DNA from: JAVKFF01 sp040226215
Lineage (GTDB): Bacteria; Pseudomonadota; Alphaproteobacteria; DSM-16000; Inquilinaceae
Assembly (NCBI GenBank): GCA_040226215.1
Contig: JAVKFF010000246.1
Location: 1-64,000 of the forward strand
Direction of reading: 5' to 3'
Length of the DNA: 64,000 nt
Each line of letters starts with the position of its first letter. Position 1 is the first letter of the stretch. The position numbers were made by a program, and so were the translations under genes. Shown here one piece after another: positions 53,123-61,948 of the stretch. The notes below the pieces were generated by a model. It ran no database searches. It saw only the letters and a list, made by a program, of their open reading frames with translations, and was not told where the DNA came from.

Positions 53123-55966
53123 ATGGCGCGCAGAATGCTTATCGACGCCACCCATCCGGAGGAAACCCGGGTCGCGGTGGTGACTGGAAACCGTCTTGAA
53201 GAATTCGATTTCGAAACCGCGAGCAAGCAGCAACTCAAGGGGAACATCTATCTCGCGCGGGTGACCCGCGTTGAGCCCTCGCTGCAGGCCGCATTCGTCG
53301 AATATGGAGGAAACCGCCACGGCTTCCTCGCCTTCTCGGAAATCCACCCCGACTACTACCGCATCCCCATCGCCGACCGCGAGAAGCTGATCGCGGAAGC
53401 CGCCAAGGCCGAGGTGGAGGAAAATGGCGACGCTCCCCCCGAGCCCGCGGCGGAGGGGCATGGCGACGACCCGACCACCATCGAGGAGGTCGGCGGCGAC
53501 GAGACCGACGAGGCGACGGAGCGGCGCAAGCGCCGCCTGATGCGGGAATACAAGATCCAGGAGGTCATCAAGCGGCGCCAGGTCATGCTGGTGCAGGTGA
53601 CCAAGGAGGAGCGCGGCAACAAGGGCGCGGCGCTGACCACCTACCTGTCCCTGGCCGGCCGCTACTGCGTGCTGATGCCCAACACGCCGCGCGGCGGCGG
53701 CATCAGCCGCAAGGTCTCGAACCCCGCGGACCGCAAGAAGATGAAGGCGATCCTGGAGGACCTGACCGTGCCGGAAGGCATGGCGGTCATCCTGCGCACT
53801 GCCGGCGTGCAGCGCACCAAGATCGAGATCAGGCGCGATCTCGACTACCTGCTCAGGCTCTGGGAATCGATCCGCGAGCTGACCCTGCAATCGCTGGCGC
53901 CGACGCTGATCCATGAAGAGGCCAATCTGATCAAGCGGGCCATCCGCGACCTCTACTCGCGCGACATCGACGAGGTGATCGTCGAGGGCGACGACGGCTA
54001 CAAGGTCGCCAAGTCCTTCATGAAGATGCTGATGCCCAGCCACGCGCGGAAGGTGCAGCAGTACCGGGACGAGTTGATCCCGGTCTTCCACCGCTACCAG
54101 GTGGAGAACCAGATCGAGGCGCTGCACAGCCCGACGGTGCAGCTGCGCTCCGGCGGCTATATCGTCATCAACCCGACCGAGGCGCTGGTCGCCATCGACG
54201 TCAACTCCGGCAAGGCGACGCGCGAGCGCAATATCGAGGAAACGGCCTACAAGACCAATCTCGAGGCCGCCGAGGAGGTGGCCCGCCAGCTGCGCCTGCG
54301 CGACATGGCCGGCCTGATCGTCATCGACTTCATCGACATGGAGGACGACCGCCACAACAGCGGCGTCGAGCGCCGGCTGAAGGAGGCGATGAAGCACGAC
54401 CGGGCGCGCGTCCAGATCGGCCGCATCTCGCCCTTCGGCCTGCTGGAGCTGTCGCGCCAGCGCCTGCGCCCGAGCCTCGTGGAAGCCCATTTCGAGGTCT
54501 CGCCCTATTGCGGCGGCACCGGCATGATCCGCACCGTGGAATCCTCGACGCTGCTGGCGCTCCGGGCCATCGTCGAGGAAGGCATCCGTCAGCGCTCGGC
54601 GGAGATCAAGCTGACGGTGCCGACCAAGGTGGCGCTCTACATCCTCAACCAGAAGCGCGACGCGCTGGTGGAGCTGGAGCATCGCTACGGCTTCCGGGTG
54701 ATGGTCGAGGCCGACGACGCCATGTACCTCCCGGCCTATCAGATCGAGCGGCTGCGCGGCGCCAGCGACGAGACGCGGGCCGCGCCCGTCGACGCCCAGC
54801 GCATCCTGCTCGAGAGCTTCGCCGCGGAAGACGAGGATGAAGACGAGACGGAGGAGGACGGCGCGGACGAGTCGATCAGCGAGATCGGCGACAGCCGGGC
54901 CGAGCAGGGCGAGGACGAAGGCGGACGCCGCCGGCGCCGTCGTCCCAAGCGCCGCCGCCGCCAGCCCGATGGCTCCATGCAGGAGGTCGGCGAGACCCGC
55001 CAGGCCGACACTGGCGCGACCGAGGAAGACGAGCGCGAGGAATCCGATGAGGACGCCGGCGCCGGGGCGTCGGAGGCGGGCGAGGACTCCCGGGAGGATG
55101 CCAACGCCAAACGCCGCCGCCGGGGCCGGAGGGGCGGCCGCAACCGGTCGCGCCGGCGTGACGAGACGCAGTCCGCCGGTCCGGATGGCGATGCCGCTTC
55201 GGCGGACGCCCTGCCATCCGACCCGCGGGACCAGGAAGCCGACCCGCGCGACCAGGATCCGCGCGATGCCGGCGAAGCGGCGGAGATAAGGGCCTCTTCC
55301 GGGCGTCGCCGGGACGGACGCGAGGCGATCGATGACGGCGCGGCCGGTGAGCCGAAGCCACGCAGGCGCCGCCGGTCGAAGAAGGAGATCGAGGCCGACA
55401 AGGCGGCAGCGTCCGATGGCGAGCAGGACGCCTCCATGGCCGGCTCCGCGGCGCCGGCATCTGCCGACGACGCCGTGACGGCTGCCGCCGAACCTCCGGT
55501 CGAGGATCGATCGCAGGCGACTCCCGAGGAGAAGCCCGAGGAGAAGCCCGAGGAGAAGGCCGAGAAGAAGCCGCGCCAGCGCGCCGCGCGCGCGCGCAAG
55601 CCCAAGGCGGAGGCGGCGGAGACCGCGCCGGCAGAGTCGGCGGAATCGACGCCCGCGGCGGCACCGAAGCGGCGTCCCTCACGCGCCAAGGCCAAGCGGG
55701 AGGAGACCGCAGAGCCCGCTCCCGCCGCCGAGAAAGCGCCGGTAAACGCGGCGCCGGAGGCGCCGTCCGAAGCCAATGGACACGAGGCCGCCCATCGCGG
55801 CAACGGCACGGCCGAGGCGGAGCGCCAGGCGTCGGAGACGGACACGCGCCGTGACGACGCAGCCTCCGCACCGGCGGAGAACGAGGCGGCCGAGGAGGCC
55901 GAAATCGTCAACGTGCCGCCCGAGCGCCCGCGCAAGGGCTGGTGGCGCCGCATCATCGACAACTGA
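53123..55966 (+). CDS. rne: Ribonuclease E (Rne/Rng family)
   Basis: A 947-residue endoribonuclease and RNA-decay platform. ATG 53123 gives MARRMLIDATHPEETRVAVV, the alphaproteobacterial N-terminus. The S1 domain (residues ~35-195) carries a long acidic insert (VEENGDAPPEPAAEGHG…). The DNase I-like catalytic region holds VAIDVNSGKATRERN and LIVIDFIDM with the Mg aspartates. The Zn-link reads SPYC (Ser460 to Cys463) where the usual motif is CPxC. The C-terminal ~370 residues are disordered, with Arg-rich blocks (RRRRRRPKRRRRQ, KRRRRGRRGG) for RNA binding, acidic tracts and a (PEEK)3 repeat. Confidence 0.96.
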   Translation: MARRMLIDATHPEETRVAVVTGNRLEEFDFETASKQQLKGNIYLARVTRVEPSLQAAFVEYGGNRHGFLAFSEIHPDYYRIPIADREKLIAEAAKAEVEENGDAPPEPAAEGHGDDPTTIEEVGGDETDEATERRKRRLMREYKIQEVIKRRQVMLVQVTKEERGNKGAALTTYLSLAGRYCVLMPNTPRGGGISRKVSNPADRKKMKAILEDLTVPEGMAVILRTAGVQRTKIEIRRDLDYLLRLWESIRELTLQSLAPTLIHEEANLIKRAIRDLYSRDIDEVIVEGDDGYKVAKSFMKMLMPSHARKVQQYRDELIPVFHRYQVENQIEALHSPTVQLRSGGYIVINPTEALVAIDVNSGKATRERNIEETAYKTNLEAAEEVARQLRLRDMAGLIVIDFIDMEDDRHNSGVERRLKEAMKHDRARVQIGRISPFGLLELSRQRLRPSLVEAHFEVSPYCGGTGMIRTVESSTLLALRAIVEEGIRQRSAEIKLTVPTKVALYILNQKRDALVELEHRYGFRVMVEADDAMYLPAYQIERLRGASDETRAAPVDAQRILLESFAAEDEDEDETEEDGADESISEIGDSRAEQGEDEGGRRRRRRPKRRRRQPDGSMQEVGETRQADTGATEEDEREESDEDAGAGASEAGEDSREDANAKRRRRGRRGGRNRSRRRDETQSAGPDGDAASADALPSDPRDQEADPRDQDPRDAGEAAEIRASSGRRRDGREAIDDGAAGEPKPRRRRRSKKEIEADKAAASDGEQDASMAGSAAPASADDAVTAAAEPPVEDRSQATPEEKPEEKPEEKAEKKPRQRAARARKPKAEAAETAPAESAESTPAAAPKRRPSRAKAKREETAEPAPAAEKAPVNAAPEAPSEANGHEAAHRGNGTAEAERQASETDTRRDDAASAPAENEAAEEAEIVNVPPERPRKGWWRRIIDN
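55523..55558 (+). repeat. Three 12-bp in-frame repeats (PEEK)3 in rne
   Basis: CCCGAGGAGAAG occurs three times in tandem inside the disordered C-terminal half of RNase E, encoding Pro-Glu-Glu-Lys three times. It is in frame and should tolerate length change. Confidence 0.9.
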
Positions 55967-56061
55967 CCACGGCCGCGACCGGACGGGGCGACCGGACCGG
56001 GCCGGGCGGGACGGCGCGCCGCCCCGCTCCCCGCTCCCGCGCACCGGTCAGGTCGCGACCT

Positions 56062-56103
56062 GCCTGGCTTCAGCGGCCTGGCTTCAGCGGCCTGGCTTCA
56101 GCG
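56062..56103. repeat. Three 14-bp tandem repeats at the 3' end of mtgA
   Basis: The unit GCCTGGCTTCAGCG appears three times with no mismatch between rne and mtgA. The mtgA stop codon (TGA, minus strand) lies in the unit nearest the gene. The unit is not a multiple of three. Confidence 0.9.
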
Positions 56104-56811
56104 ACCAAGGTCGAGGCAGGTCAGGGCCGGGCGAACATTGGCCATGCGGCCGAGGATGATGCCGGCCAGGTTCTGCGTTCCCGGCCCCGGCTGACCGGCA
56201 TCGCGTCCCAGCGGGTTGGGCAGAACGGCGGCCAGCAGGGCCGCCTGATAATCGCTGAGATCGGCCGCGGAGACGCCGAAATGGTGCCGCGCCGCCGCCT
56301 CCGCGCCGTAGATGCCGGGCCCGAACTCCACCGTGTTCAGATAGAGCTCCATGATCCGCTGCTTGGGCAGCACCATCTCCACGAACAGGGTCAGGTAGGT
56401 CTCCAGCCCCTTGCGCGCCAGATCGCTGCGCGGCCACAGGAACAGGTTCTCGGCCAGCTGCTGGCTGATCGTGCTGGCGCCCCGCAACCCGCCGCCCGCC
56501 TGCCATTCGTCGATCGCCACGCCGATCGCCCGGGCGTCGAAGCCCGGATGCTGGCAGAAGCGGTTGTCCTCCGAGGCGAGGATGGCGACCGGCAGCGCCG
56601 GCGCGATCGCCTCGAAAGGCACCCAGTCGCGGCTCCAGCCATGGCCGTCGAAGAGGCGGATCACCATCAGCGGCGTCGCCGGCACGGGCAGGAAGCGGTA
56701 GGCGAGCGTGACGCCCGCCGGCAGCACGACACCGACGATCAGGATCAGGGTGACCACGCGCCGGGCGATCCGCCGCAGCCGCCCGCCCCGACTGCTCCGT
56801 CGGCTGCTCAT
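56098..56811 (-). CDS. mtgA: Monofunctional biosynthetic peptidoglycan transglycosylase
   Basis: A 237-residue GT51 glycosyltransferase without a transpeptidase domain. A basic N-terminus and one TM helix (VVTLILIVGVVLPAGVTLAYRFL) are followed by ILASEDNRFCQHPG (catalytic Glu81), GASTISQQLAENLFLWP and MELYLNTVEFGPGIYGAEAAARHHFG. It extends glycan chains from lipid II. Its ATG overlaps the upstream aminotransferase stop (ATGA), so it is the last gene of a three-gene overlapping operon. The stop codon sits in a 14-bp tandem repeat. Confidence 0.95.
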   Translation of the reverse strand: MSSRRSSRGGRLRRIARRVVTLILIVGVVLPAGVTLAYRFLPVPATPLMVIRLFDGHGWSRDWVPFEAIAPALPVAILASEDNRFCQHPGFDARAIGVAIDEWQAGGGLRGASTISQQLAENLFLWPRSDLARKGLETYLTLFVEMVLPKQRIMELYLNTVEFGPGIYGAEAAARHHFGVSAADLSDYQAALLAAVLPNPLGRDAGQPGPGTQNLAGIILGRMANVRPALTCLDLGR

Positions 56812-57956
56812 CCCAGCCAGCGCTGCAGGCGCGCCGCCGCCTCCGCCATGTCCTCCGTCGACCCGGCGAAGGAGAAACGCATGGTGCGGTGCCCGCGCGC
56901 CGGATCGAAGTCCACGCCGGGCGTGGCGGCGATGCCCGTCTCCTCCAGCATGCGGCGGCAGAAGGCGGTGCTGTCATTCGTCAGGCTGCCGATGTCCGCG
57001 TAGAGGTAGAAGGCGCCGTCGGATGGTGCCAAATCGGTGAAACCCGCCCGCGGCAGTCGGTCGAGCAACAGGGCGCGATTGGCGGCATAGCGCGCCAGAT
57101 TGGCCTCCAGTTCCGCCCGGCAGTCGAAGGCGGCGAGTGCGGCGTGCTGCGAGATCGCCGTCGGCGAGATGAAGAAGTTCTGCGCCAGGCATTCCACGGC
57201 CCGGGTCAGGTCGTCCGGCACGACCAGCCAGCCGAGGCGCCAGCCGGTCATCGAGTAGTATTTCGAGAAGCTGTTGACGACGATGGCGCTGGGCGAGCAG
57301 GCGGCGGCGGTGGCTGCCTCCCGGCCGAAGGTGATGCCGTGATAGATCTCGTCGGAGATCAGCCGGATGCCAGCCTCGTGGCAATAGCCGGCGATCGCGC
57401 GCAACTCGTCCGGCGAGACCATGGTGCCGGTGGGGTTCGAGGGACTGGCCAGGATCAGCCCATCGACCTTCCGGTCGAGCGCGGCCAGCTTTTCCAGCGT
57501 CGGCTGGTAGCGGTCGCCCCGGTCGGTCGGCAGTTCGACCGGAACCAGGCCGAGGGCGGTGAGAATGTTGCGGTAGGCGGGATAGCTGGGCGATGCCAGC
57601 GCCACCCGGTCGCCGGCCTCGAAGGCGGCGAGGAAGGCGAGCAGGAAGCCACCCGACGAGCCGGCCGTCACCATCACCCGCTCCGCCGGCACCCGCGCGC
57701 CATAGGTCTCGGCGTAATGCCGGGCGATGCGCTCGCGCAGGGGCGTGATGCCGAGCGCCAGCGAGTAGCCGAGAACCTCGGCGTCGATCGCCCGCTTCGC
57801 CGCCTCGCGCACGCCTTCGGGCGCCGGCGTCGCCGGCTGGCCGACTTCCAGGTGCAGCACGTCGCCATGGATCCGCTGGCGCTCTGCCGCCGCCGTCATC
57901 ACGTCCATCACGATAAAGGGCGGCACCTGTCCCCGCCGCGATACCTTCAGGCTCAC
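56808..57956 (-). CDS. PLP-dependent aminotransferase (class I/II)
   Basis: A 382-residue fold-type I aminotransferase. The PLP lysine is Lys232 in NSFSKYYSMTGWRLGW; SNPTG, SDEIYHGI and MRFSFAG (Arg for the carboxylate) are present. The start is GTG overlapping the upstream stop (GTGA), giving MSLKVSRRGQVPPFIVMDVM. It belongs to the aspartate/alanine aminotransferase group, but the substrate cannot be read from sequence. The company of an envelope lipoprotein and mtgA is unusual for an amino-acid enzyme. Confidence 0.93.
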   Translation of the reverse strand: MSLKVSRRGQVPPFIVMDVMTAAAERQRIHGDVLHLEVGQPATPAPEGVREAAKRAIDAEVLGYSLALGITPLRERIARHYAETYGARVPAERVMVTAGSSGGFLLAFLAAFEAGDRVALASPSYPAYRNILTALGLVPVELPTDRGDRYQPTLEKLAALDRKVDGLILASPSNPTGTMVSPDELRAIAGYCHEAGIRLISDEIYHGITFGREAATAAACSPSAIVVNSFSKYYSMTGWRLGWLVVPDDLTRAVECLAQNFFISPTAISQHAALAAFDCRAELEANLARYAANRALLLDRLPRAGFTDLAPSDGAFYLYADIGSLTNDSTAFCRRMLEETGIAATPGVDFDPARGHRTMRFSFAGSTEDMAEAAARLQRWLG

Positions 57957-59092
57957 CGGTCGTCCTCGCGATAGGCGCCGCCACCGCCCGCGGCGGCGTC
58001 GAGCACCACCCGGCAGGTGCGTTCCCGCTCGCGATCCCACTCGCACAAGAGGCCGGAGAGCCAGACGGCGAAATCGCTCTGCACCAGCGGCGTCACATCC
58101 TCATCGTCGAGGAAGGCGGCGACGGCCGGGTTGAGGCCGCGCGTGCCGTTGGCCGACCAGGCGAAGCCCACAGCGATGCCGCGCGGCTCGTTGCCGCCGA
58201 GCGCGAGGCCGAAACCGCCCTCGTCCTGCCGGCGTTGCGGGACGATGCCGGTGTCGCCCGCCGCCACGCCGTCGCCATAGCCGCCGAGCGATACGGCGCA
58301 GACAATGGCCTGGTCGTTGGGCGAGAAGGCCGCGAAGCCCAGCGCCGGCGGACCGTCGCCGCCGGCATCCGCCGGCCAGGCCTGGGCCAGTCTGGTGCCC
58401 GTCATGCCGGCGTTCGGGCCGAAGGCGAGGGTGTCGTAGCCGATCTCCACCGTCGCCGGCGCCGACCATTGCGGCTGATAGCCGATGATCGCCTCGCGGA
58501 AGGCCGGATCGCCGGACATCGCCTCGGCGTAGCGCCGGCCGATCTCGCCCTGGTAGAAGGCGGCCACGCTCGCGGTGCGGATCCGCGCCAGCGTCTCGGC
58601 ATAGTCGGCGCGGTTCGGCGCCGCCGCGCCGAAGGCCTGGTCGGCCTGATAGAGGGCTGAGTATTGGTCGCCCAGCCGGGCGTGGTCCTCCGCCTCGGCC
58701 AGCAGGTCTGGCCAGCGCAGACGGCCATATTCCGCATGCAGCAGGGCGAAGCCGCGCAGATAGCCGGGCACCATTGCCTCGCCGGCCGGAAGGGCGGGGA
58801 AGTCCAGCGCCCGGATCGTCTGGCCCGGCGGATCCATGACCAGGCAGGCGCCGCCACCGCCGAGGCTGGCGCGCGACGGCGTGGTCACCGTCGCCAGCAT
58901 GGCCATGGCCAGCACCGCGTCGGCCGCCGTGCCGCCGCGTTCCAGGATCTCCAGGCCATGCGCGGCGGCAAGCGCGTCGTCGGACAATGCCGCGTAGCGA
59001 TCCACCCGGCCGGAGTTGATGGTGGGTGAGACGCAGCCGGTGAGCGCCATCACCATGGCCAGGCTGCCGATAAACCGGCACAATTGCTTCAT
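57953..59092 (-). CDS. Gamma-glutamyltransferase-like lipoprotein, catalytic Thr missing
   Basis: A 379-residue lipoprotein with a lipobox LTGC (Cys20). The first ~150 residues follow the GGT large subunit: AAHGLEILERGGTAADAVLAMAMLATV, SLGGGGACLVMD, ALDFPALPAGEA (where GGT has a substrate Arg after ALDF) and VPGYLRGFALLHAEYGRL. At the position of the GGT autoprocessing motif TTHxSVVD the protein reads AAFSPND (near residues 254-260), so the nucleophilic Thr is absent. The length is about two-thirds of a normal GGT. It is probably a non-catalytic or repurposed envelope protein. It starts a three-gene overlapping operon. Confidence 0.75.
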   Translation of the reverse strand: MKQLCRFIGSLAMVMALTGCVSPTINSGRVDRYAALSDDALAAAHGLEILERGGTAADAVLAMAMLATVTTPSRASLGGGGACLVMDPPGQTIRALDFPALPAGEAMVPGYLRGFALLHAEYGRLRWPDLLAEAEDHARLGDQYSALYQADQAFGAAAPNRADYAETLARIRTASVAAFYQGEIGRRYAEAMSGDPAFREAIIGYQPQWSAPATVEIGYDTLAFGPNAGMTGTRLAQAWPADAGGDGPPALGFAAFSPNDQAIVCAVSLGGYGDGVAAGDTGIVPQRRQDEGGFGLALGGNEPRGIAVGFAWSANGTRGLNPAVAAFLDDEDVTPLVQSDFAVWLSGLLCEWDRERERTCRVVLDAAAGGGGAYREDDR

Positions 59093-59133
59093 AAGGTCCC
59101 CCTCAAAGTCGGCCTCACTGGAGAATCAGCCCC

Positions 59134-60474
59134 GTGCACTCGGCCCTGCGACCGGTCCTCGTCGCCATTTCCCTCGCTCTGAGCCTGATCCTCGCCACCG
59201 TTCCGGCACAGGCACAGGGCCTGCGACTGATCCGCGATGCGGAGATCGAATCCTATCTCCACGCGCTGTGCGAGCCGCTGTTCCGCGCCGCCGGGCTGAG
59301 CCCCGCGAGCATCGACATCTACCTTGTCGAGGACAATGCCTCAAACGCATTCGTGGCCGGCGGTCAGAACATCTTCATCCATACCGGGCTCCTGATGCAG
59401 GTCCAGAGTGCCGGAGAACTGCTCGGCATCCTGGCCCACGAGACCGGACACATCGCCGGCGGCCATCTCGCCATGAGCATCGACCAGATGGAGCGCACCG
59501 AGGCGCTGGCGATCATCTCCATGCTGGCCGGCGGTGCTGCCGCCGCCGCCTCGGGCCGCGGCGACGTGGCGGCCGGCACGATCCTGAGCGGCCAGTCGAT
59601 GGCCGAGCGCTCGATGCTCGCCTATTCCCGCAATATGGAAGGCACCGCCGACCAGGCGGCGCTGAACTATCTCGACGCCGTCGGCTACTCGGCCGAGGGC
59701 TTGCTTGCCTATCTCACACGCATCGTCGACGAGGAGTTGCTGCCAGCCAGCCGGCAGTCGGAATATGTCCGGACCCATCCGATCAGCTACGACCGGCTGG
59801 AACAGGTACGACGCCATGTCGAGAGCTCGCCCGATACCGGGCGGCCGCTGCCGGGCTATGTCGAGGACCAGTTCCAGCGCATGCGCGCCAAGCTGATCGG
59901 CTACGAGAACCCGGCGCTCGCCCTCAACCTGTATGGCGGCGGCGACAGCATCTACGCCCGCTACGCCCAGGCCATCGCCCATTACCGCCGCGGCGACGTG
60001 ACGACTGCGCTGTCCCTGGTCGACGGCCTGGTCTCGAGCGAGCCGAACAACGGCTATTTCTGGGAACTGCTGGGCGACATCCGCTTCGACTACGGTCAGA
60101 TGGCCGAGGCGCGCCAGGCCTATGAGCGGGCGCACGCGCTGCTGCCCGGCGCCGGGCTGATCCGCATCGCGCTGGCCCGCACGCTGATGGACAGCGGCAC
60201 AGCCGGCGACCTCGCCCATGCCATCCGCCTGCTGGAAGGCCTGACCCAGACCGGGCAGGAGGCCAGCCCCTTCACCTACCGCCTGCTCGGCACCGCCTAT
60301 GGCCGCAACGGCGATATGGGTCTGGCCGCCCTGGCGCTGGCGGAGGAGGCGATCAGGCAGGGCGACCGCACCACCGCCACGCAGCAGGCGCAAAGGGCGA
60401 TCGACCTGCTGCCGACAGGAACGCCCGGCGCCATCCGGGCGCAGGATCTGATGCGCGATGCCGAGCGGGAGTGA
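59134..60474 (+). CDS. Periplasmic M48 metalloprotease with TPR domain (BepA/YfgC-like)
   Basis: A 446-residue zinc protease. The GTG start gives a signal peptide (VLVAISLALSLILATVPAQAQ). The zinc motif is HETGH (His102, Glu103, His106), with the third ligand Glu169 in NMEGTADQAAL. The C-terminal ~200 residues contain TPR-like helix pairs (YARYAQAIAHYRRGDVTTAL, ARQAYERAHALLPG). BepA-type proteins oversee outer-membrane protein assembly. It is divergent from the GGT-like gene by about 40 bp. Confidence 0.93.
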   Translation: MHSALRPVLVAISLALSLILATVPAQAQGLRLIRDAEIESYLHALCEPLFRAAGLSPASIDIYLVEDNASNAFVAGGQNIFIHTGLLMQVQSAGELLGILAHETGHIAGGHLAMSIDQMERTEALAIISMLAGGAAAAASGRGDVAAGTILSGQSMAERSMLAYSRNMEGTADQAALNYLDAVGYSAEGLLAYLTRIVDEELLPASRQSEYVRTHPISYDRLEQVRRHVESSPDTGRPLPGYVEDQFQRMRAKLIGYENPALALNLYGGGDSIYARYAQAIAHYRRGDVTTALSLVDGLVSSEPNNGYFWELLGDIRFDYGQMAEARQAYERAHALLPGAGLIRIALARTLMDSGTAGDLAHAIRLLEGLTQTGQEASPFTYRLLGTAYGRNGDMGLAALALAEEAIRQGDRTTATQQAQRAIDLLPTGTPGAIRAQDLMRDAERE

Positions 60475-60602
60475 CGCCAGGCACTGCCGGCCGTCCGGTT
60501 TCACGCGAATTTGAGCCGGGACTTGCCGGCTTGACCCCATCTGGGAAAGCAGCAATCTAACGTCCCGCACACCGGTCGGGCATGAAGGGAGAAAAGCGGA
60601 CG

Positions 60603-61343
60603 ATGCGACGGATGACGATGGCCCTCGGGCTCTGTGTCGCGCTGTCGATGGCGGCGGCGACCGCCCCGGCGCAGGCACAGTTCAGCGGCGAGGAGGAGCA
60701 GGCGATCCGCGACATCGTGCGCGAATACCTGATCGACAATCCCGAGGTGCTGGTCGAAGCGCTGCAGGAATACCAGGCGCGCCAGCAGATCGCCGAGGCG
60801 GAGCGCCAGCAGGAGAACGTGGCGCGCATGTCCGCGGCGCTGTTCGACAGCGATGCCCCGTCCTGGGGACCGGCCGATGCCGAGGTCGTGCTGGTCGAGT
60901 TCTTCGACTACAATTGCGGCTACTGCAAGCGCTCCCTGCCCGACATCCAGGCGCTGATGGAGACCCAGGACAATCTCCGCATCGTCTTCATGGAGATCCC
61001 GATCCTGGCGCCCTCCTCCGACGTCGCCGCGCGCGCCGCCCTCGCGGCCCGCGACCAGGGCCTCTATATCGAGATGCACAACGCGCTGATGAGTCATCGC
61101 GGCGAGCTGTCGGAAACGGTGATCCTGCAGATCGCCGGCGATGTCGGCCTCGATGTAGAGCAGCTGCGCCAGGACATGCAGTCCCCGGATCTGGCGGCGG
61201 AAATCTCGGCCAATCTCGACCTTGCAGAGGCGATCGGCGTGCGCGGTACACCGGCCTTCGTGATCGGCGACCGGGTCATCCCGGGCGCGGTCGGTCTGGC
61301 GGCGCTGGAAGACGCCATCGCCCAGGAGATGGAAGGAAGCTAG
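60603..61343 (+). CDS. DsbA-family thiol oxidoreductase, ScsC-like
   Basis: A 246-residue periplasmic protein. The signal peptide ends TAPAQAQ. An N-terminal helical extension (EEEQAIRDIVREYLIDNPEVLVEAL) is like the oligomerising region of ScsC. The thioredoxin fold carries CGYC at residues 105-108 and the cis-Pro in RGTPAFV (Pro217). Such proteins act as disulfide oxidases or isomerases, some in copper tolerance. I chose ATG 60603; 60582 is also in frame. The DUF1007 and NicO genes follow closely. Confidence 0.88.
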   Translation: MRRMTMALGLCVALSMAAATAPAQAQFSGEEEQAIRDIVREYLIDNPEVLVEALQEYQARQQIAEAERQQENVARMSAALFDSDAPSWGPADAEVVLVEFFDYNCGYCKRSLPDIQALMETQDNLRIVFMEIPILAPSSDVAARAALAARDQGLYIEMHNALMSHRGELSETVILQIAGDVGLDVEQLRQDMQSPDLAAEISANLDLAEAIGVRGTPAFVIGDRVIPGAVGLAALEDAIAQEMEGS

Positions 61344-61347
61344 GACC

Positions 61348-61947
61348 TTGCGCCGCATACACATTGTCACGGCGGCGCTGCCGGCAGCGCTTCTCCTGCT
61401 GCCGGCGGAGCCCCAGGCTCATCCCCATGTCTTCGTCGACGCGCTGTTCAGCCTGGCCGATCCCGCCTCGCCGACGGTCGCGGTCCGCGTCACCTGGCGT
61501 TTCGACGAGGTCTATACCGAGTTCGTGCGCTCCGATTTCGACGAGGATGGCGACGGCACGCTCTCAGACAGCGAGATCGGCCAGATCGCCGACATGTTCT
61601 TCCTCGACCTGCCGGACTATGGCTGGTTCACCAGGCTCGCCATCAATGACGACTGGTTCGAGGACTTCACGGTCACCGATGAGCAGGTGGCGATGCATGA
61701 CGGACGCCTGATCGCCAGCTTCGTCGTGCGCATCGAGACGCCGTGGACCGCCGTCGAAACGCTCGAGCTGATCCCCTTCGACGACGAGTACTTCATCGCC
61801 TATGCCGTGCCGGGGGTGGCGCCCGACGTGTTCGGCGGCGACCTCGCCTGCGACCGCCAGGCCTATGTGCTGGACTCCTGGTATGCCGGCCCGGTCGATG
61901 TGGATGGCCTGCGCTGCCTCGCCCCGTCCGCCGTGATTGCCGGCTGA
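61348..61947 (+). CDS. DUF1007 family periplasmic protein
   Basis: A 199-residue exported protein. The start is TTG behind AAGGAAGCTAGGACC, beginning MRRIHIVTAALPAALLLLP. Mature features include AHPHVFVDALFSL after the signal, a predicted calcium-like loop DFDEDGDGTLSDSEI, and the DUF1007 core. DUF1007 genes sit next to NicO/RcnA metal permeases, as here, and are thought to bind the metal in the periplasm. The spacing to the DsbA gene is 4 bp. Confidence 0.88.
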   Translation: MRRIHIVTAALPAALLLLPAEPQAHPHVFVDALFSLADPASPTVAVRVTWRFDEVYTEFVRSDFDEDGDGTLSDSEIGQIADMFFLDLPDYGWFTRLAINDDWFEDFTVTDEQVAMHDGRLIASFVVRIETPWTAVETLELIPFDDEYFIAYAVPGVAPDVFGGDLACDRQAYVLDSWYAGPVDVDGLRCLAPSAVIAG

Positions 61948-61948
61948 G

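Noticed and set aside
56062..56103. A CRISPR-like array at the 14-bp repeats
   Set aside because: Units are head-to-tail with no spacers; no cas genes are near.
56889..57974. A 361-codon plus-strand frame opposite the aminotransferase
   Set aside because: The opposite strand encodes a complete PLP enzyme with all motifs; this frame has none.
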